Assembly: GCF_021172165.1 (NCBI RefSeq)
Contig: NZ_CP089096.1
Coordinates: 1,488,001 to 1,552,000, forward strand
Source of the DNA: Flavobacterium channae
GTDB lineage: Bacteria > Bacteroidota > Bacteroidia > Flavobacteriales > Flavobacteriaceae
DNA length: 64,000 bases
Reading direction: 5' to 3'
The position numbers and the translations under genes were made by a program. The notes under the pieces are model-generated. The model saw only the letters and a list, made by a program, of their open reading frames with translations. It searched no databases and was not told the origin of the DNA. Position 1 is the stretch's first letter; each line of letters starts with the position of its first letter. Positions 44,447 through 53,765 of this stretch are shown here, in pieces.

Positions 44447-45682
44447 ATGAAAACACTATTTATCAACATAAAAGAACTGTTACAAATTAGAGAAACTGGA
44501 GTTGAAAAAATTTCTGGTTCCGACATGGCAATTTTACCAAAAATTGAAAACGCTTACCTTTTAATAGAAAATTCTATCATTACCGATTTTGGTTCAATGG
44601 AAAATTGTCCAGACAAATCGGATATGAATGTTATTAATGCTTCAGGTCAAGTTATTTTACCAACATGGGTTGATAGTCACACACACATAGTATATGCAGG
44701 CAATAGAATTCAAGAATTTGTTGATAGAATTAACGGTTTGTCCTATGAAGAAATTGCAAATCGTGGTGGTGGAATTTTAAATTCGGCTAAAAAATTAAAC
44801 GAAACTTCTGAAGATGAAATTTATGAGCAATCAAAATTACGTTTGGAAGAAGTTATGCTACAAGGAACGGGAGCAGTTGAAATAAAATCAGGTTACGGAT
44901 TAACGGTTGAAGGCGAATTGAAAATGTTACGCGTTATCAAACGCTTAAAAGAAAATTATCCTATAGCAATAAAAGCAACTTTTTTAGGAGCACACGCATT
45001 TCCTACAGAATATAAAGAAAATCATGCTGCTTATATTGATGTAATCATTAACGAAATGCTTCCAAAGATTGCTAATGAAAATTTGGCTGATTATATTGAT
45101 GCTTTCTTAGAAACTGGTTATTTTTCTGTAGAAGAAACCATTAAAATTATGGAAGCGGGTAAAAAATATGGTTTAGAACCAAAAATTCATGTAAACCAAT
45201 TTACTGCTATTGATGGAATTAAAGCTTGTGTTGAAAATGGTGCTTTATCGGTAGATCATTTAGAAATTGTAACGGATGAAGATATTGCTGTTTTAAAAGA
45301 CAGTAAAACCATGCCAGTAGCATTACCAAGTTGTTCTTATTTTATTAGTATTCCTTATACGCCAGCTCGTAAAATGATGAATGCTGGTTTGCCATTAGCT
45401 TTGGCTACCGATTACAATCCGGGTACCACTCCCTCAGGAAATATGAATTTCGTAGTAGCAACGGCTTGTATAAAAATGAAAATGACTCCTGAAGAAGCTA
45501 TCAATGCAGGAACTATAAACGGTGCTTATGCAATGGGAATTTCAGAAACTCACGGAAGTATTACAAAAGGTAAAAAAGCCAATATTATCATTACAAAACC
45601 TTTAACTAGTTTTTACCAATTACCTTATGCTTTTGGAACAAACTTAATTGATAAAGTAATGATTGAAGGTCAATTTATTTAA
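44447..45682 (+). CDS. hutI: Imidazolonepropionase
   Basis: 411 residues, amidohydrolase superfamily; opens the imidazolone ring in the third step of histidine degradation. Metal ligands His78 and His80 lie in DSHTHIVYAG. The family segments NRIQEFVDRINGLSYEEIANRGGGI, EIKSGYGLT, FLGAHAFP, KIHVNQFT, ALATDYNPG and ITKGKKANIII are all found. The ATG at 44447 is chosen over a TTG three bases earlier. It is followed at 11 bases by crcB, probably in one transcript. Confidence 0.93.
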   Translation: MKTLFINIKELLQIRETGVEKISGSDMAILPKIENAYLLIENSIITDFGSMENCPDKSDMNVINASGQVILPTWVDSHTHIVYAGNRIQEFVDRINGLSYEEIANRGGGILNSAKKLNETSEDEIYEQSKLRLEEVMLQGTGAVEIKSGYGLTVEGELKMLRVIKRLKENYPIAIKATFLGAHAFPTEYKENHAAYIDVIINEMLPKIANENLADYIDAFLETGYFSVEETIKIMEAGKKYGLEPKIHVNQFTAIDGIKACVENGALSVDHLEIVTDEDIAVLKDSKTMPVALPSCSYFISIPYTPARKMMNAGLPLALATDYNPGTTPSGNMNFVVATACIKMKMTPEEAINAGTINGAYAMGISETHGSITKGKKANIIITKPLTSFYQLPYAFGTNLIDKVMIEGQFI

Positions 45683-45693
45683 AATTCATTACC

Positions 45694-46071
45694 ATGATAA
45701 AAACGATATTACTTGTTGGATTAGGTGGCGCTTTTGGAAGTGTTTTTAGATATTTAACTCATTGGTTAACTACTAAATATTTTCAAAGTTCATTTCCATT
45801 AAGTACGTTTCTTGTAAATGTAATTGGAAGTTTACTAATTGGATTGTTCATTGGTTATATTGGGAAATATTTTCCTGAGAATCATCCTTTAAAGTTTTTA
45901 CTCATTATAGGCTTTTGCGGTGGTTTTACAACATTTTCTAGTTTTGCTTTAGAAAACTATAATTTACTTCAAAACAACCAACAAATTACAGCTTACTTTT
46001 ATATGGCTGGTTCCATAATTTTAACCATAAGCGCTGTAGGATTTGGGAATTATTTAGCTAAATATATATAA
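45694..46071 (+). CDS. crcB: Fluoride efflux channel CrcB/Fluc
   Basis: 125 residues, four membrane helices, a dual-topology dimeric F- channel. The signatures GGAFGSVFRYLTHWL, STFLVNVIGSLLIGLF and GFCGGFTTFSSFALE (phenylalanine box and Na+ site region) are all present. It sits 11 bases after hutI and before a terminator. I see no crcB riboswitch in the short gap, so any fluoride control would have to act upstream of hutI. Confidence 0.93.
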   Translation: MIKTILLVGLGGAFGSVFRYLTHWLTTKYFQSSFPLSTFLVNVIGSLLIGLFIGYIGKYFPENHPLKFLLIIGFCGGFTTFSSFALENYNLLQNNQQITAYFYMAGSIILTISAVGFGNYLAKYI

Positions 46072-46072
46072 T

Positions 46073-46104
46073 AAAAAAGTCCAATGTAAACATTGGACTT
46101 TTTT
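46073..46104. terminator. Bidirectional intrinsic terminator
   Basis: AAAAAAGTCCAATG pairs with CATTGGACTTTTTT around TAAA. Shared by crcB and the convergent coiled-coil gene. Confidence 0.9.
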
Positions 46105-46122
46105 TATAAATTACAGTTTGTA

Positions 46123-47001
46123 TTATCTTAAATCAAAACTAGTTTTAGAAACTAATTCAGCATTTTTATCAAATACATTTACAAAGTAAGTTCCTTTTGC
46201 AAAATCTTTTCCAGGAACATCTTCATTAACTTGAACTGTTTTGTTTTCATATTTAACAGTAGAAATAAAGCTATATGTTAATGTTTTATCTCCAGCAGGA
46301 ATTGTTTTCTTTTCGCCTAAAATATTGTTTTTACTATCAATAATTTGAACGTAGTATTCTCTTGCACCAGTTTTAGCAATTTGATTTTCAGCAATTAAGA
46401 AACTAACTTTTAAAACATCAGCTCTACTAGCTTTGTCTGTTTCAATTTGTTTTCCTGAACTTCTTTGTTTTACAGCTAATACTTTTAAATTTAAAACAGC
46501 TAATTTAGATCCTTTTTCAACTGTTTTAGTTAAACTTTCATTTTGAACTAATAAAGTATCATTGAATTTTTTAGCATCAGATAAAACAACATTTGTACTA
46601 TCTAAACTAGAAGTTAAAGCAACATTTTGCTCTTTTAAAATTTTGTTCTCTGCAACTAAATTATCCATTTCTCTTTTTAAACGGAAATATTCGTTTTTGT
46701 ACTTAGCCATTGCTGCTGCATCACCTTTAGATTTTTCTACTTGCTCTAATAAGGCAACCATTTTAGCTTGTTCAGCTTGTAATTCATCTTTTAATGCAGT
46801 GTTATCTGAAATCATAGCATCATACTCAGCAATTTTAGTTTTTAACTCCTCTGCTAATGTATTCTTTTCAGTAGTTAAGGTTGTAACTGTTTCTTTGTTA
46901 TCAGAATTCAGTTTAAAAATGTAACCTAAGCTCCCTAAAAAAAGTAAGGCTAATACTACTACTGCGGCTTTTAATCCAGAATTGTTCGATTTGTTTTCCA
47001 T
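46123..47001 (-). CDS. Membrane-anchored coiled-coil protein
   Basis: 292 residues. An N-terminal membrane helix (LKAAVVVLALLFLGSLGYIF) anchors a long coiled coil (about residues 35-165: repeated Leu/Glu/Lys/Asn heptads). A C-terminal beta-rich domain follows (about 170-292) that includes VLKVSFLIAENQIAKTGAREYYVQI and GTYFVNVFDKNAELV. The layout is that of a periplasmic protein tethered to the inner membrane. I do not recognise a named family. The start at 47001 (MENKSNNS) is preferred over one nine residues upstream. It is divergent from the formimidoylglutamase gene. Confidence 0.7.
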   Translation of the reverse strand: MENKSNNSGLKAAVVVLALLFLGSLGYIFKLNSDNKETVTTLTTEKNTLAEELKTKIAEYDAMISDNTALKDELQAEQAKMVALLEQVEKSKGDAAAMAKYKNEYFRLKREMDNLVAENKILKEQNVALTSSLDSTNVVLSDAKKFNDTLLVQNESLTKTVEKGSKLAVLNLKVLAVKQRSSGKQIETDKASRADVLKVSFLIAENQIAKTGAREYYVQIIDSKNNILGEKKTIPAGDKTLTYSFISTVKYENKTVQVNEDVPGKDFAKGTYFVNVFDKNAELVSKTSFDLR

Positions 47002-47083
47002 TTTTTGGTATATGTTAAGTTTTCTCAAAAATACAATTTTTAAAGTATTTTCTAAATTTTAAACGTAATTTATTTTAAAATAG

Positions 47084-47091
47084 TACTTTTG
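47084..47091 (+). promoter_or_regulatory. Candidate -7 box of the formimidoylglutamase gene
   Basis: TACTTTTG matches TAnnTTTG, 20 bases before the chosen ATG. Its position makes the upstream TTG start at 47094 unlikely. Confidence 0.4.
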
Positions 47092-47111
47092 GGTTGCATT
47101 TATTTACCCCT

Positions 47112-48143
47112 ATGGAGAATATCATACTTTTAAGCCAAAATGAATTAGCCAAGATTACCAACCACAGAAGTGGTGAAATAAAATTTGGAGAAAAAATAGT
47201 TACTATCCCTAAAGATGCTGATGCTATTGATTTTATTTCAAGCAGCGAAGCACAATTTGTATTATTAGGAATTCCTGAAGATATTGGTGTTAAAGCAAAC
47301 TTAGGAAGAGTTGGTGCTGCATCAGCTTATGAAAGTGCCCTTAAAAGTATCGCCAACATTCAACATAATAAATTTTGTAAAGGAAGCAATTTAATTGTCT
47401 TAGGAAAATTAGATGTTTCAGCACAATTAGAAAAAGCACAATCTTTAGATGCTAACAATAAAGAGCATCGAAAAGAACTTTACGAACTAGTAGAACAATT
47501 GGATGTTGAAGTTTCACATGTTATTCATCAAATTTGCAATGCCGGTAAAATTCCTATAATTATTGGTGGCGGACACAATAATGCTTATGGTAATATAAAA
47601 GGATTGGCTTTAGCCAAAGGAAAACCAGTGAATGCCATTAATTTTGATGCACATACCGATTTTAGAATTTTAGAAGGAAGACATTCTGGTAATGGTTTTA
47701 GCTATGCTTTTGAAGATGGTTTTCTAAAAAAATACTTCGTATTCGGGCTTCATGAAAATTTTGTTTCTAAAAGTGTATTCAATACTTTAAAAGAATTAAC
47801 ATCAAGAGTAAAATATGTAACTTATGAAGAAATTGATGTTAAACGTGAGAAAAACTTCGAAACTGAGTTAGAAAATTCGTCGAACTTTATTAAAAATGAA
47901 CCTTTTGGAATAGAATTAGATTTAGATGCAATTCCAAATATTCCTTCAAGTGCAATGACTTTAAGCGGTTTTAGTGTTGATAGAGCTAGACAATTTGTTT
48001 ACTATTTTGGAAAACAACAAAATGCTTCTTATTTACACATCTGTGAAGGAGCTCCTGAATTGGATACTTCTAATAACAATCATTTAACGGGTAAATTGAT
48101 TGCTTCATTAGTTACCGATTTTATGAAGGCTAAAGTAGGATAA
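47112..48143 (+). CDS. hutG: Formimidoylglutamase (arginase/ureohydrolase family)
   Basis: 343 residues. The manganese-binding motifs of the ureohydrolase family are clear: GGGHNNAYGN, NFDAHTDFR and ELDLDAIPNIPSS. The divergent first motif (GGGHNNAYG) and the C-terminal layout are those of the HutG-like formimidoylglutamases seen in flavobacteria rather than of arginase. It would hydrolyse N-formimidoyl-glutamate to glutamate and formamide, the last step of histidine degradation, fitting HutH and HutI elsewhere in the window. It lies 1.4 kb from hutI. Activity on agmatine or a related guanidine cannot be excluded. Confidence 0.82.
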   Translation: MENIILLSQNELAKITNHRSGEIKFGEKIVTIPKDADAIDFISSSEAQFVLLGIPEDIGVKANLGRVGAASAYESALKSIANIQHNKFCKGSNLIVLGKLDVSAQLEKAQSLDANNKEHRKELYELVEQLDVEVSHVIHQICNAGKIPIIIGGGHNNAYGNIKGLALAKGKPVNAINFDAHTDFRILEGRHSGNGFSYAFEDGFLKKYFVFGLHENFVSKSVFNTLKELTSRVKYVTYEEIDVKREKNFETELENSSNFIKNEPFGIELDLDAIPNIPSSAMTLSGFSVDRARQFVYYFGKQQNASYLHICEGAPELDTSNNNHLTGKLIASLVTDFMKAKVG

Positions 48144-48166
48144 TCTTAACTTCATTAAAATAACAC

Positions 48167-48174
48167 TATCTTTG
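48167..48174 (+). promoter_or_regulatory. Candidate -7 box of the DEAD-box helicase gene
   Basis: TATCTTTG matches TAnnTTTG. Transcription would start just before the leader hairpin at 48179. Confidence 0.45.
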
Positions 48175-48178
48175 TACG

Positions 48179-48200
48179 CTCATCAAACTTTTTTGATGAG
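48179..48200 (+). promoter_or_regulatory. Leader hairpin of the helicase gene
   Basis: CTCATCAAA pairs with TTTGATGAG (9 bp, perfect) around a CTTT loop, 14 bases before the ATG. No U-tract follows, so it is more likely a 5' leader structure than a terminator. Confidence 0.45.
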
Positions 48201-48214
48201 AAAATTATTTATAT

Positions 48215-49468
48215 ATGACATTCAACGAATTAAAATTATTTAACAATATACAACAAGCTTTGGAGGAAGAAGGCTACACAAACCCTACTCCAATTCAAGA
48301 GCAAGCCATTCCTGAAATATTAGCAGGCCAAGATTTAGTTGCTTGTGCCCAAACTGGAACTGGAAAAACGGGTGCTTTCGCCATTCCAATTCTAAATTTA
48401 ATTCATCGAATTGTAGGTTCGGCAAAGAAAACAAAACATATCCGAACTTTAGTGGTTACGCCAACGAGAGAATTAGCCATTCAAATTGACGAAAGTTTCA
48501 AAACTTACGGAAAATATACTAATGTGAAATCGTTAGTGATTTTTGGAGGTGTAAACCAAGTACCACAAGTAAATGAACTAAAAATGGGTGTTGATGTTTT
48601 AATCGCAACTCCAGGACGTTTTTTAGATTTACACAAACAAGGTTTTATCGATTTGAATCATATGCATCATTTGGTTTTAGACGAAGCCGATCAAATGTTA
48701 GACATGGGATTTATTAATGATGTTAAGAAAATCATCAAATTAACTCCAGAAAACCGCCAAACATTGTTATTTTCAGCAACGATGCCTTTAGCAATTAGAG
48801 AATTAGCCGATACTTTTTTAACAAGACCAAAATACATTTCAGTGACACCTATTTCTAGTACGGCTGAAAATGTATCGCAAAAAGTATATTTCGTAAACAA
48901 AGACGAGAAACGTTTGCTTTTAAAACAGTTAATTATTCAAGAAAGTTTGAGTAATGCTTTAGTGTTTACTAGAACCAAACACGGCGCTGACAACATTGTA
49001 AAAGTGTTGAAAAAAGCACATATAAAAGCAGAAGCTATTCACGGAGACAAATCGCAAAATGCACGTCAGCGTGTTTTAGAACAGTTCAAAAATAAAGAAA
49101 TTGATATTTTAGTTGCTACTGATATTGCGGCAAGAGGAATTGATATTGAACAACTTCCGTTTGTGATTAACTTTGATATTCCAAATATTTCAGAAACCTA
49201 TGTACACCGAATTGGTCGTACTGGTCGTGCTGGAAATTCTGGTTTAGCGATTTCATTTTGTGGAAAAGATGAAAAAGCATATTGGCAGGATATTGAAAAG
49301 TTGATCCGAATGAAAGTGAAAGTAGTAACCGATCATCCATATGAATGGAAAGACGAGGTAAAAAATCCAGATGCAAAACCTGATTTAAGAAATAAAAATA
49401 AGATGAATCCAAATTCAAAATCAAGAAAATCGGATGCTTCTAAGAAAAACAAAAAACGTTGGTACTAA
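48215..49468 (+). CDS. DEAD-box ATP-dependent RNA helicase (RhlE-type)
   Basis: 417 residues. All helicase motifs are visible: Q-motif NPTPIQEQAIP, Walker A AQTGTGKTGAF (near 46), PTRELAIQ, GGVNQVPQ, TPGRFLDL, DEAD as VLDEADQMLDMGF, SAT as FSATMP, IVATDIAARGIDIEQLP and HRIGRTGRAG. The C-terminal tail is short and basic, ending KSRKSDASKKNKKRWY, as in RhlE-like enzymes of flavobacteria. It unwinds RNA duplexes in ribosome assembly or RNA decay, often at low temperature. The preceding hairpin could serve as a control element. Confidence 0.92.
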   Translation: MTFNELKLFNNIQQALEEEGYTNPTPIQEQAIPEILAGQDLVACAQTGTGKTGAFAIPILNLIHRIVGSAKKTKHIRTLVVTPTRELAIQIDESFKTYGKYTNVKSLVIFGGVNQVPQVNELKMGVDVLIATPGRFLDLHKQGFIDLNHMHHLVLDEADQMLDMGFINDVKKIIKLTPENRQTLLFSATMPLAIRELADTFLTRPKYISVTPISSTAENVSQKVYFVNKDEKRLLLKQLIIQESLSNALVFTRTKHGADNIVKVLKKAHIKAEAIHGDKSQNARQRVLEQFKNKEIDILVATDIAARGIDIEQLPFVINFDIPNISETYVHRIGRTGRAGNSGLAISFCGKDEKAYWQDIEKLIRMKVKVVTDHPYEWKDEVKNPDAKPDLRNKNKMNPNSKSRKSDASKKNKKRWY

Positions 49469-49482
49469 GCCAACGTTTTTTT
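49452..49482. terminator. Bidirectional terminator overlapping the helicase stop codon
   Basis: AAAAACGTTGG/CCAACGTTTTT with loop TACTAAG, which contains the TAA stop. The basic C-terminal codons (Lys-Lys-Arg-Trp) form the 5' arm. It lies at the end of the convergent kinase gene. Confidence 0.85.
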
Positions 49483-51679
49483 ATTTATCTACCAATCGCT
49501 TAATCGTTTCAAAAAGTTTATGACTTTCAAACGGTTTCACAATTACTTCATCTATTTGAGCATCGATGATTTTTTCTTCTATATCTTGCTTATCAAAAGC
49601 AGTTACGGCAATAATTGGAGTTTGAATTCCTTTTTGTCTGATTAATTTAGAAGTTTCAAATCCATTTATAATCGGCATATTTATATCCATTAGAATGGCA
49701 TCAAAATGGGTTTTACTGATTAATTCTAAAGCAGCATATCCATCATCTACAATATTGCATTTAAAATGATTGTTTTCTAGAAGTTTTTTAGTAACTACTT
49801 GATTTATTTTATTATCCTCAACCACTAAGATTTTATATTCTTTTCTTGCGGAAAGATCTACATCTAAATTATCAATTATAGATTTTGCTCTAGAAACATC
49901 CGAATCTAATGGTAATGTAAAAGTTATAGTTGTTCCTTTACCTTCTTCGCTCTCTAATTGAATGGTTCCGTTGAACAATTCAACTAATTTTTTAACAATG
50001 GTTAAACCTAAACCTGTTCCTTGATAATCATCTTCTTTACGATAAACTTGAACAAATTTCTCAAAAACTTTATTTTGATCTTCTTTAGCAATTCCTATTC
50101 CGTTATCAATTACCTGAAACTTCAAATAACATTTTGTTCCGATTTTTTCTATCAAATCAGCTTTGACAACTACTCTTCCATTTTCAGTAAATTTGAGTGA
50201 ATTACTCATCAAATTAATAAAAATTTGAGACAATCGTATTTTATCTCCGACTAAAACTTCTGGAATTGAATTATCAACATCAATAAAAATTTGATTATTA
50301 TTCTTAACGGCTAAAAAGTATAGTGAATCTTTGATAACCATTAATTCATCTTGAATATTGAAAACCGCATCTTCAAGAACCACTTGGTTTTCTTCAATTT
50401 TATAAACCTTTAAAATATCATTTACTAGTGACAATAAATACTTAGCAGAAAATTTTAAGGATTTTAAATGTGGACTGTTTTTTAATTCTTTGTGTTCGTC
50501 TAAGATTATATCTGTAATTCCAACCACTCCATAAAGTGGTGTTCTCAATTCGTGACTGATAGTAGAAATGAATTGGGTTTTCAATTGAGAAGCTTCTTCT
50601 GCTTTTTCTTTAGCTATTAACAATTCGTTATTTGTTCTTTTTAACTCTTCGTTAATTTTTGCTTTGAATTTATTGTTGCGAATTAATGATAAGAGCAACA
50701 ATAACAAAATGAAGAAGATAATTGCTAAAAGAATTACGAAAACGCGATTTGCTTGTAATTTTTCTGCTTGAATTTCTTTTTCTTTCTCAATTTGGTCAAT
50801 TTTACGATTGATTTCGTCATGCTCAATTTGCATTCCACCAACTTTAACTTCATTCAATCGCTCTTCATTATAAATCTCATCTTGTAATTGATCATGTTTT
50901 AAGAGATAAAAATGAGCTTTTTCAAAGTTCTTTATTTTGAAATAGAAATTTGAAATATCATGATAAACATCACTTGCATTAGATTTGATTAGCTCAATAT
51001 CGTTTTGCTCACAAAATTGAACTGCTTTTAAATAATATTCTTCCGCTTTTTTATTATTATTAATACTATTGTAGTACAATCCAAAGTTTGAATTCAAGGA
51101 GATTTTCGATTCGATATCGCCATTTTTATCCACATAATCTTTAACCTCATTGAAATATTGAATTCCATTACTAAAATCCTCAACGGCAAAATAAGCGCTA
51201 CCAATATTCAATTTTGAAAACATAATTTCGTATTCATCATTGTGTTGAATCGAATATTTTAAGCCTTCTTTGTAATGTTTAATTCCTTTATGAAAATCAA
51301 TTTTTCGATAACAATAAACGTTTCCTAAATTATTGTTTAGCCAACCTTTAACAGTGTCATTATTTACTTTATTGGCTAAAACCAAACCTTTAGTATAATA
51401 TTCAATTGCTTTTTGATAATCTGAGAATTCTTCAAAGTTTAATCCAATGAGATTATAAGCCTTCGATGCGATTAAGTCATCGTTATTTTTTGTAGCAATA
51501 ATTAAGGCTTTTTGAGCAAAATCGAGAGATTTTTTTGTTTCGAGTTTAAGAAAACTTTGCCCCGCTTTTTTTAATAACTCTTTCGCTTCTTTATTCGTTG
51601 AATTAGTAGTCTGTGCTTTAATTATTACAGAACTAATACAGAGTAAAATAACAAATAAAAAACGTTTTGAAGTTATCAT
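49481..51679 (-). CDS. Hybrid sensor histidine kinase with TPR sensor domain
   Basis: 732 residues. After a signal peptide, residues 30-290 hold six or so TPR repeats in the periplasm (AYNLIGLNFEEFSDYQKAIEYYTKGL and similar). A membrane helix near 310-330 and a short coiled coil follow. The kinase core then shows the H-box ISTISHELRTPLYG with His376, the N-box LMSNSLKFTENG, and G-boxes DNGIGIAKEDQ and GTGLGLTIVKKL. A C-terminal receiver domain (EYKILVVEDNKINQ) carries the phospho-acceptor Asp665 in LMDINMP. No separate regulator or output gene is adjacent, so the phosphorelay partner is unknown. Confidence 0.92.
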   Translation of the reverse strand: MITSKRFLFVILLCISSVIIKAQTTNSTNKEAKELLKKAGQSFLKLETKKSLDFAQKALIIATKNNDDLIASKAYNLIGLNFEEFSDYQKAIEYYTKGLVLANKVNNDTVKGWLNNNLGNVYCYRKIDFHKGIKHYKEGLKYSIQHNDEYEIMFSKLNIGSAYFAVEDFSNGIQYFNEVKDYVDKNGDIESKISLNSNFGLYYNSINNNKKAEEYYLKAVQFCEQNDIELIKSNASDVYHDISNFYFKIKNFEKAHFYLLKHDQLQDEIYNEERLNEVKVGGMQIEHDEINRKIDQIEKEKEIQAEKLQANRVFVILLAIIFFILLLLLLSLIRNNKFKAKINEELKRTNNELLIAKEKAEEASQLKTQFISTISHELRTPLYGVVGITDIILDEHKELKNSPHLKSLKFSAKYLLSLVNDILKVYKIEENQVVLEDAVFNIQDELMVIKDSLYFLAVKNNNQIFIDVDNSIPEVLVGDKIRLSQIFINLMSNSLKFTENGRVVVKADLIEKIGTKCYLKFQVIDNGIGIAKEDQNKVFEKFVQVYRKEDDYQGTGLGLTIVKKLVELFNGTIQLESEEGKGTTITFTLPLDSDVSRAKSIIDNLDVDLSARKEYKILVVEDNKINQVVTKKLLENNHFKCNIVDDGYAALELISKTHFDAILMDINMPIINGFETSKLIRQKGIQTPIIAVTAFDKQDIEEKIIDAQIDEVIVKPFESHKLFETIKRLVDK

Positions 51680-51721
51680 GTAACCGTTTTAAAATAATTT
51701 TATTTATAAAACACTAAAGTA

Positions 51722-51753
51722 AAAAAAAATCCTGACTAAATCAGGATTTTTTA
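51722..51753 (-). terminator. ettA terminator
   Basis: On the minus strand AAAATCCTGA/TCAGGATTTT around a five-base loop, ending in a long U-run. It lies between ettA and the kinase gene on the same strand. Confidence 0.85.
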
Positions 51754-51761
51754 ACAAATGT

Positions 51762-53453
51762 TTATCTAGTAAGTTTTTTGTACTTGATTCGTGTTGGAAC
51801 CACATCTTTTCCTAAACGTTTTTTCTTATTTTCTTCGTATTCAGAGAAACTTCCTTCAAAGAAATATACTTGAGAATCACCTTCAAAAGCCAAGATATGA
51901 GTACAAACTCTATCTAAAAACCATCTATCGTGCGAAATAATAACCGCACAACCTGCAAAGTTTTCCAAACCTTCTTCTAAAGCACGTAAAGTATTAACAT
52001 CTAAGTCATTCGTAGGCTCATCTAATAACAATACGTTTCCTTCTTCTTTTAAAGTCATGGCTAAGTGAAGTCTATTACGTTCTCCACCTGATAAAGTAGC
52101 TACTTTTTTGTTTTGATCGCTTCCGCCAAAGTTAAAACGAGATAAATACGCTCTTGAATTTACTTGTCTTCCGCCCATCATGATTAATTCTTGACCATCG
52201 CAGAAGTTTTCCCAAATTGATTTGTTTACATCAATATTTGCATGAGATTGGTCAACATAAGCGATTTTAACAGTATCACCAATTGTGAATGAACCTGAAT
52301 CTGGAGTTTCTTCTCCCATAATCATTCGGAAAATGGTTGATTTACCAGCACCGTTTGGACCAATAATTCCAACAATTCCCGCTTGAGGCAATACAAAATT
52401 CAAATCATCATATAATAATTTATCACCAAAAGCTTTTGCAACTCCTTTAGCTTCAATAACATTAGTTCCTAAACGAGGCCCATTTGGAATGTAGATTTCT
52501 AATTTTTCATCTAACTCTTTTTGGTCTTCGTTTAATAATTTATCGTAGTTCTGTAAACGAGCCTTTTGTTTTGTTTGACGCCCTTTTGCACCTTGACGAA
52601 CCCAATCCAACTCACGTTCTAATGTTTTTCTACGTTTTGAAGCTACTTTTTCTTCTTGCTCCATACGTTTTGATTTTTGATCTAACCAAGAAGAATAGTT
52701 TCCTTTCCATGGAATACCTTCTCCTCTATCCAATTCTAAAATCCAACCAGCAACATTATCTAAGAAATAACGGTCGTGCGTTACTGCGATAACAGTTCCA
52801 GAATATTGTTGTAAGTGTTGTTCTAACCAAAGTACAGACTCAGCATCTAAGTGGTTAGTAGGCTCATCTAATAATAAGACATCAGGTTGTTGTAATAATA
52901 AACGACATAACGCAACACGACGTTTTTCTCCCCCTGATAAAACTGAAATTGGTGTATCTGCTTCTGGCGTACGTAAAGCATCCATAGCAATTTCTAATTT
53001 GGTATCAATTTCCCAAGCACCACAAGCATCAATTCTATCTTGTAATTCTGCCTGACGATCCATAAGCTTTTGCATTTTATCTGCATCTTCATAAACTTCT
53101 GGCAAACCAAAATCGTCATTAATTTTATTGAATTCTTCTAATAAAGAGAAAATCTCCGCAGCACCTTCGCGAACTACTTCTATTACTGTTTTAGATTCGT
53201 CTAATTGTGGCTCTTGTTCTAAGTAACCAACAGTGTATCCTGGAGCAAAAACTACATCTCCTTGATAGTTTTTATCTACACCTGCAATAATTTTTAATAA
53301 TGATGATTTACCAGCACCATTTAAACCCAAAATACCAATTTTAGCTCCATAAAAGAAACTTAAATAAATATCTTTTAATACAGTTTTATTTGAACTAGAG
53401 TAAGTTTTAGTTACTCTAGACATCGAAAATATGACTTTCTTATCGTCTGACAT
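51762..53453 (-). CDS. ettA: Energy-dependent translational throttle protein EttA
   Basis: 563 residues, an ABC-F protein with two ATPase domains that binds the ribosomal E-site and regulates the first elongation step according to ATP level. Walker A GLNGAGKSS and GPNGAGKST, signature motifs LSGGEKRRVAL and LSGGERNRLHL, and Walker B LLLDEPTNHLD and LLLDEPTNDLD are all present. The P-site tRNA interaction segment between the domains contains KRMEQEEKVASKRRKTLERELDW. Length and the arm region match EttA rather than Uup or antibiotic-resistance ABC-F members. It has no transmembrane domain. Confidence 0.94.
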   Translation of the reverse strand: MSDDKKVIFSMSRVTKTYSSSNKTVLKDIYLSFFYGAKIGILGLNGAGKSSLLKIIAGVDKNYQGDVVFAPGYTVGYLEQEPQLDESKTVIEVVREGAAEIFSLLEEFNKINDDFGLPEVYEDADKMQKLMDRQAELQDRIDACGAWEIDTKLEIAMDALRTPEADTPISVLSGGEKRRVALCRLLLQQPDVLLLDEPTNHLDAESVLWLEQHLQQYSGTVIAVTHDRYFLDNVAGWILELDRGEGIPWKGNYSSWLDQKSKRMEQEEKVASKRRKTLERELDWVRQGAKGRQTKQKARLQNYDKLLNEDQKELDEKLEIYIPNGPRLGTNVIEAKGVAKAFGDKLLYDDLNFVLPQAGIVGIIGPNGAGKSTIFRMIMGEETPDSGSFTIGDTVKIAYVDQSHANIDVNKSIWENFCDGQELIMMGGRQVNSRAYLSRFNFGGSDQNKKVATLSGGERNRLHLAMTLKEEGNVLLLDEPTNDLDVNTLRALEEGLENFAGCAVIISHDRWFLDRVCTHILAFEGDSQVYFFEGSFSEYEENKKKRLGKDVVPTRIKYKKLTR

Positions 53454-53503
53454 GATATATGTTTTGTTTGATTTTTGTTTAAAATTTTAAATATGTTGTT
53501 TTT

Positions 53504-53686
53504 TTATACTCTACCTTTTAAAGCATTAAAAACCCAAGCAATGGCAAAGAAACCAACACCAACTGCTGCAAATCCCCATCCGGCAACATCTGCATAACGG
53601 TAAATTCCTAAACCTATTAAAAGTAACCCCATTAAAATCATAATGAAAGTAGCCCAAGCCAATATTGTATTTTTATTCATTCCCAT
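53504..53686 (-). CDS. Small two-helix membrane protein
   Basis: 60 residues with two hydrophobic helices (AWATFIMILMGLLLIGLGIY and WGFAAVGVGFFAIAWVFNAL). It resembles a small membrane protein family that I recall from flavobacterial genomes (named after CAL67264), but I cannot check this. A second ATG two codons later (MNKNT) is equally possible as the start. A TACCTTCG box at 53730-53737 on the minus strand could be its -7 element. It lies between holA and ettA. Function unknown. Confidence 0.7.
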   Translation of the reverse strand: MGMNKNTILAWATFIMILMGLLLIGLGIYRYADVAGWGFAAVGVGFFAIAWVFNALKGRV

Positions 53687-53765
53687 AATCTAAGTATTTT
53701 TAACTAAAGTTTTGTAAAATTTAGGACTGCGAAGGTACAAATTTTAAAACTTTTTATGCTTCGTA

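Noticed and set aside
45683..45693. Fluoride riboswitch before crcB
   Set aside because: The hutI-crcB gap is only 11 bases, too short for the crcB motif aptamer, and no such fold is apparent in the hutI upstream region.
46562..46924. 120-codon frame on the + strand opposite the coiled-coil gene
   Set aside because: Mirror of the regular coiled-coil codons; no independent evidence.
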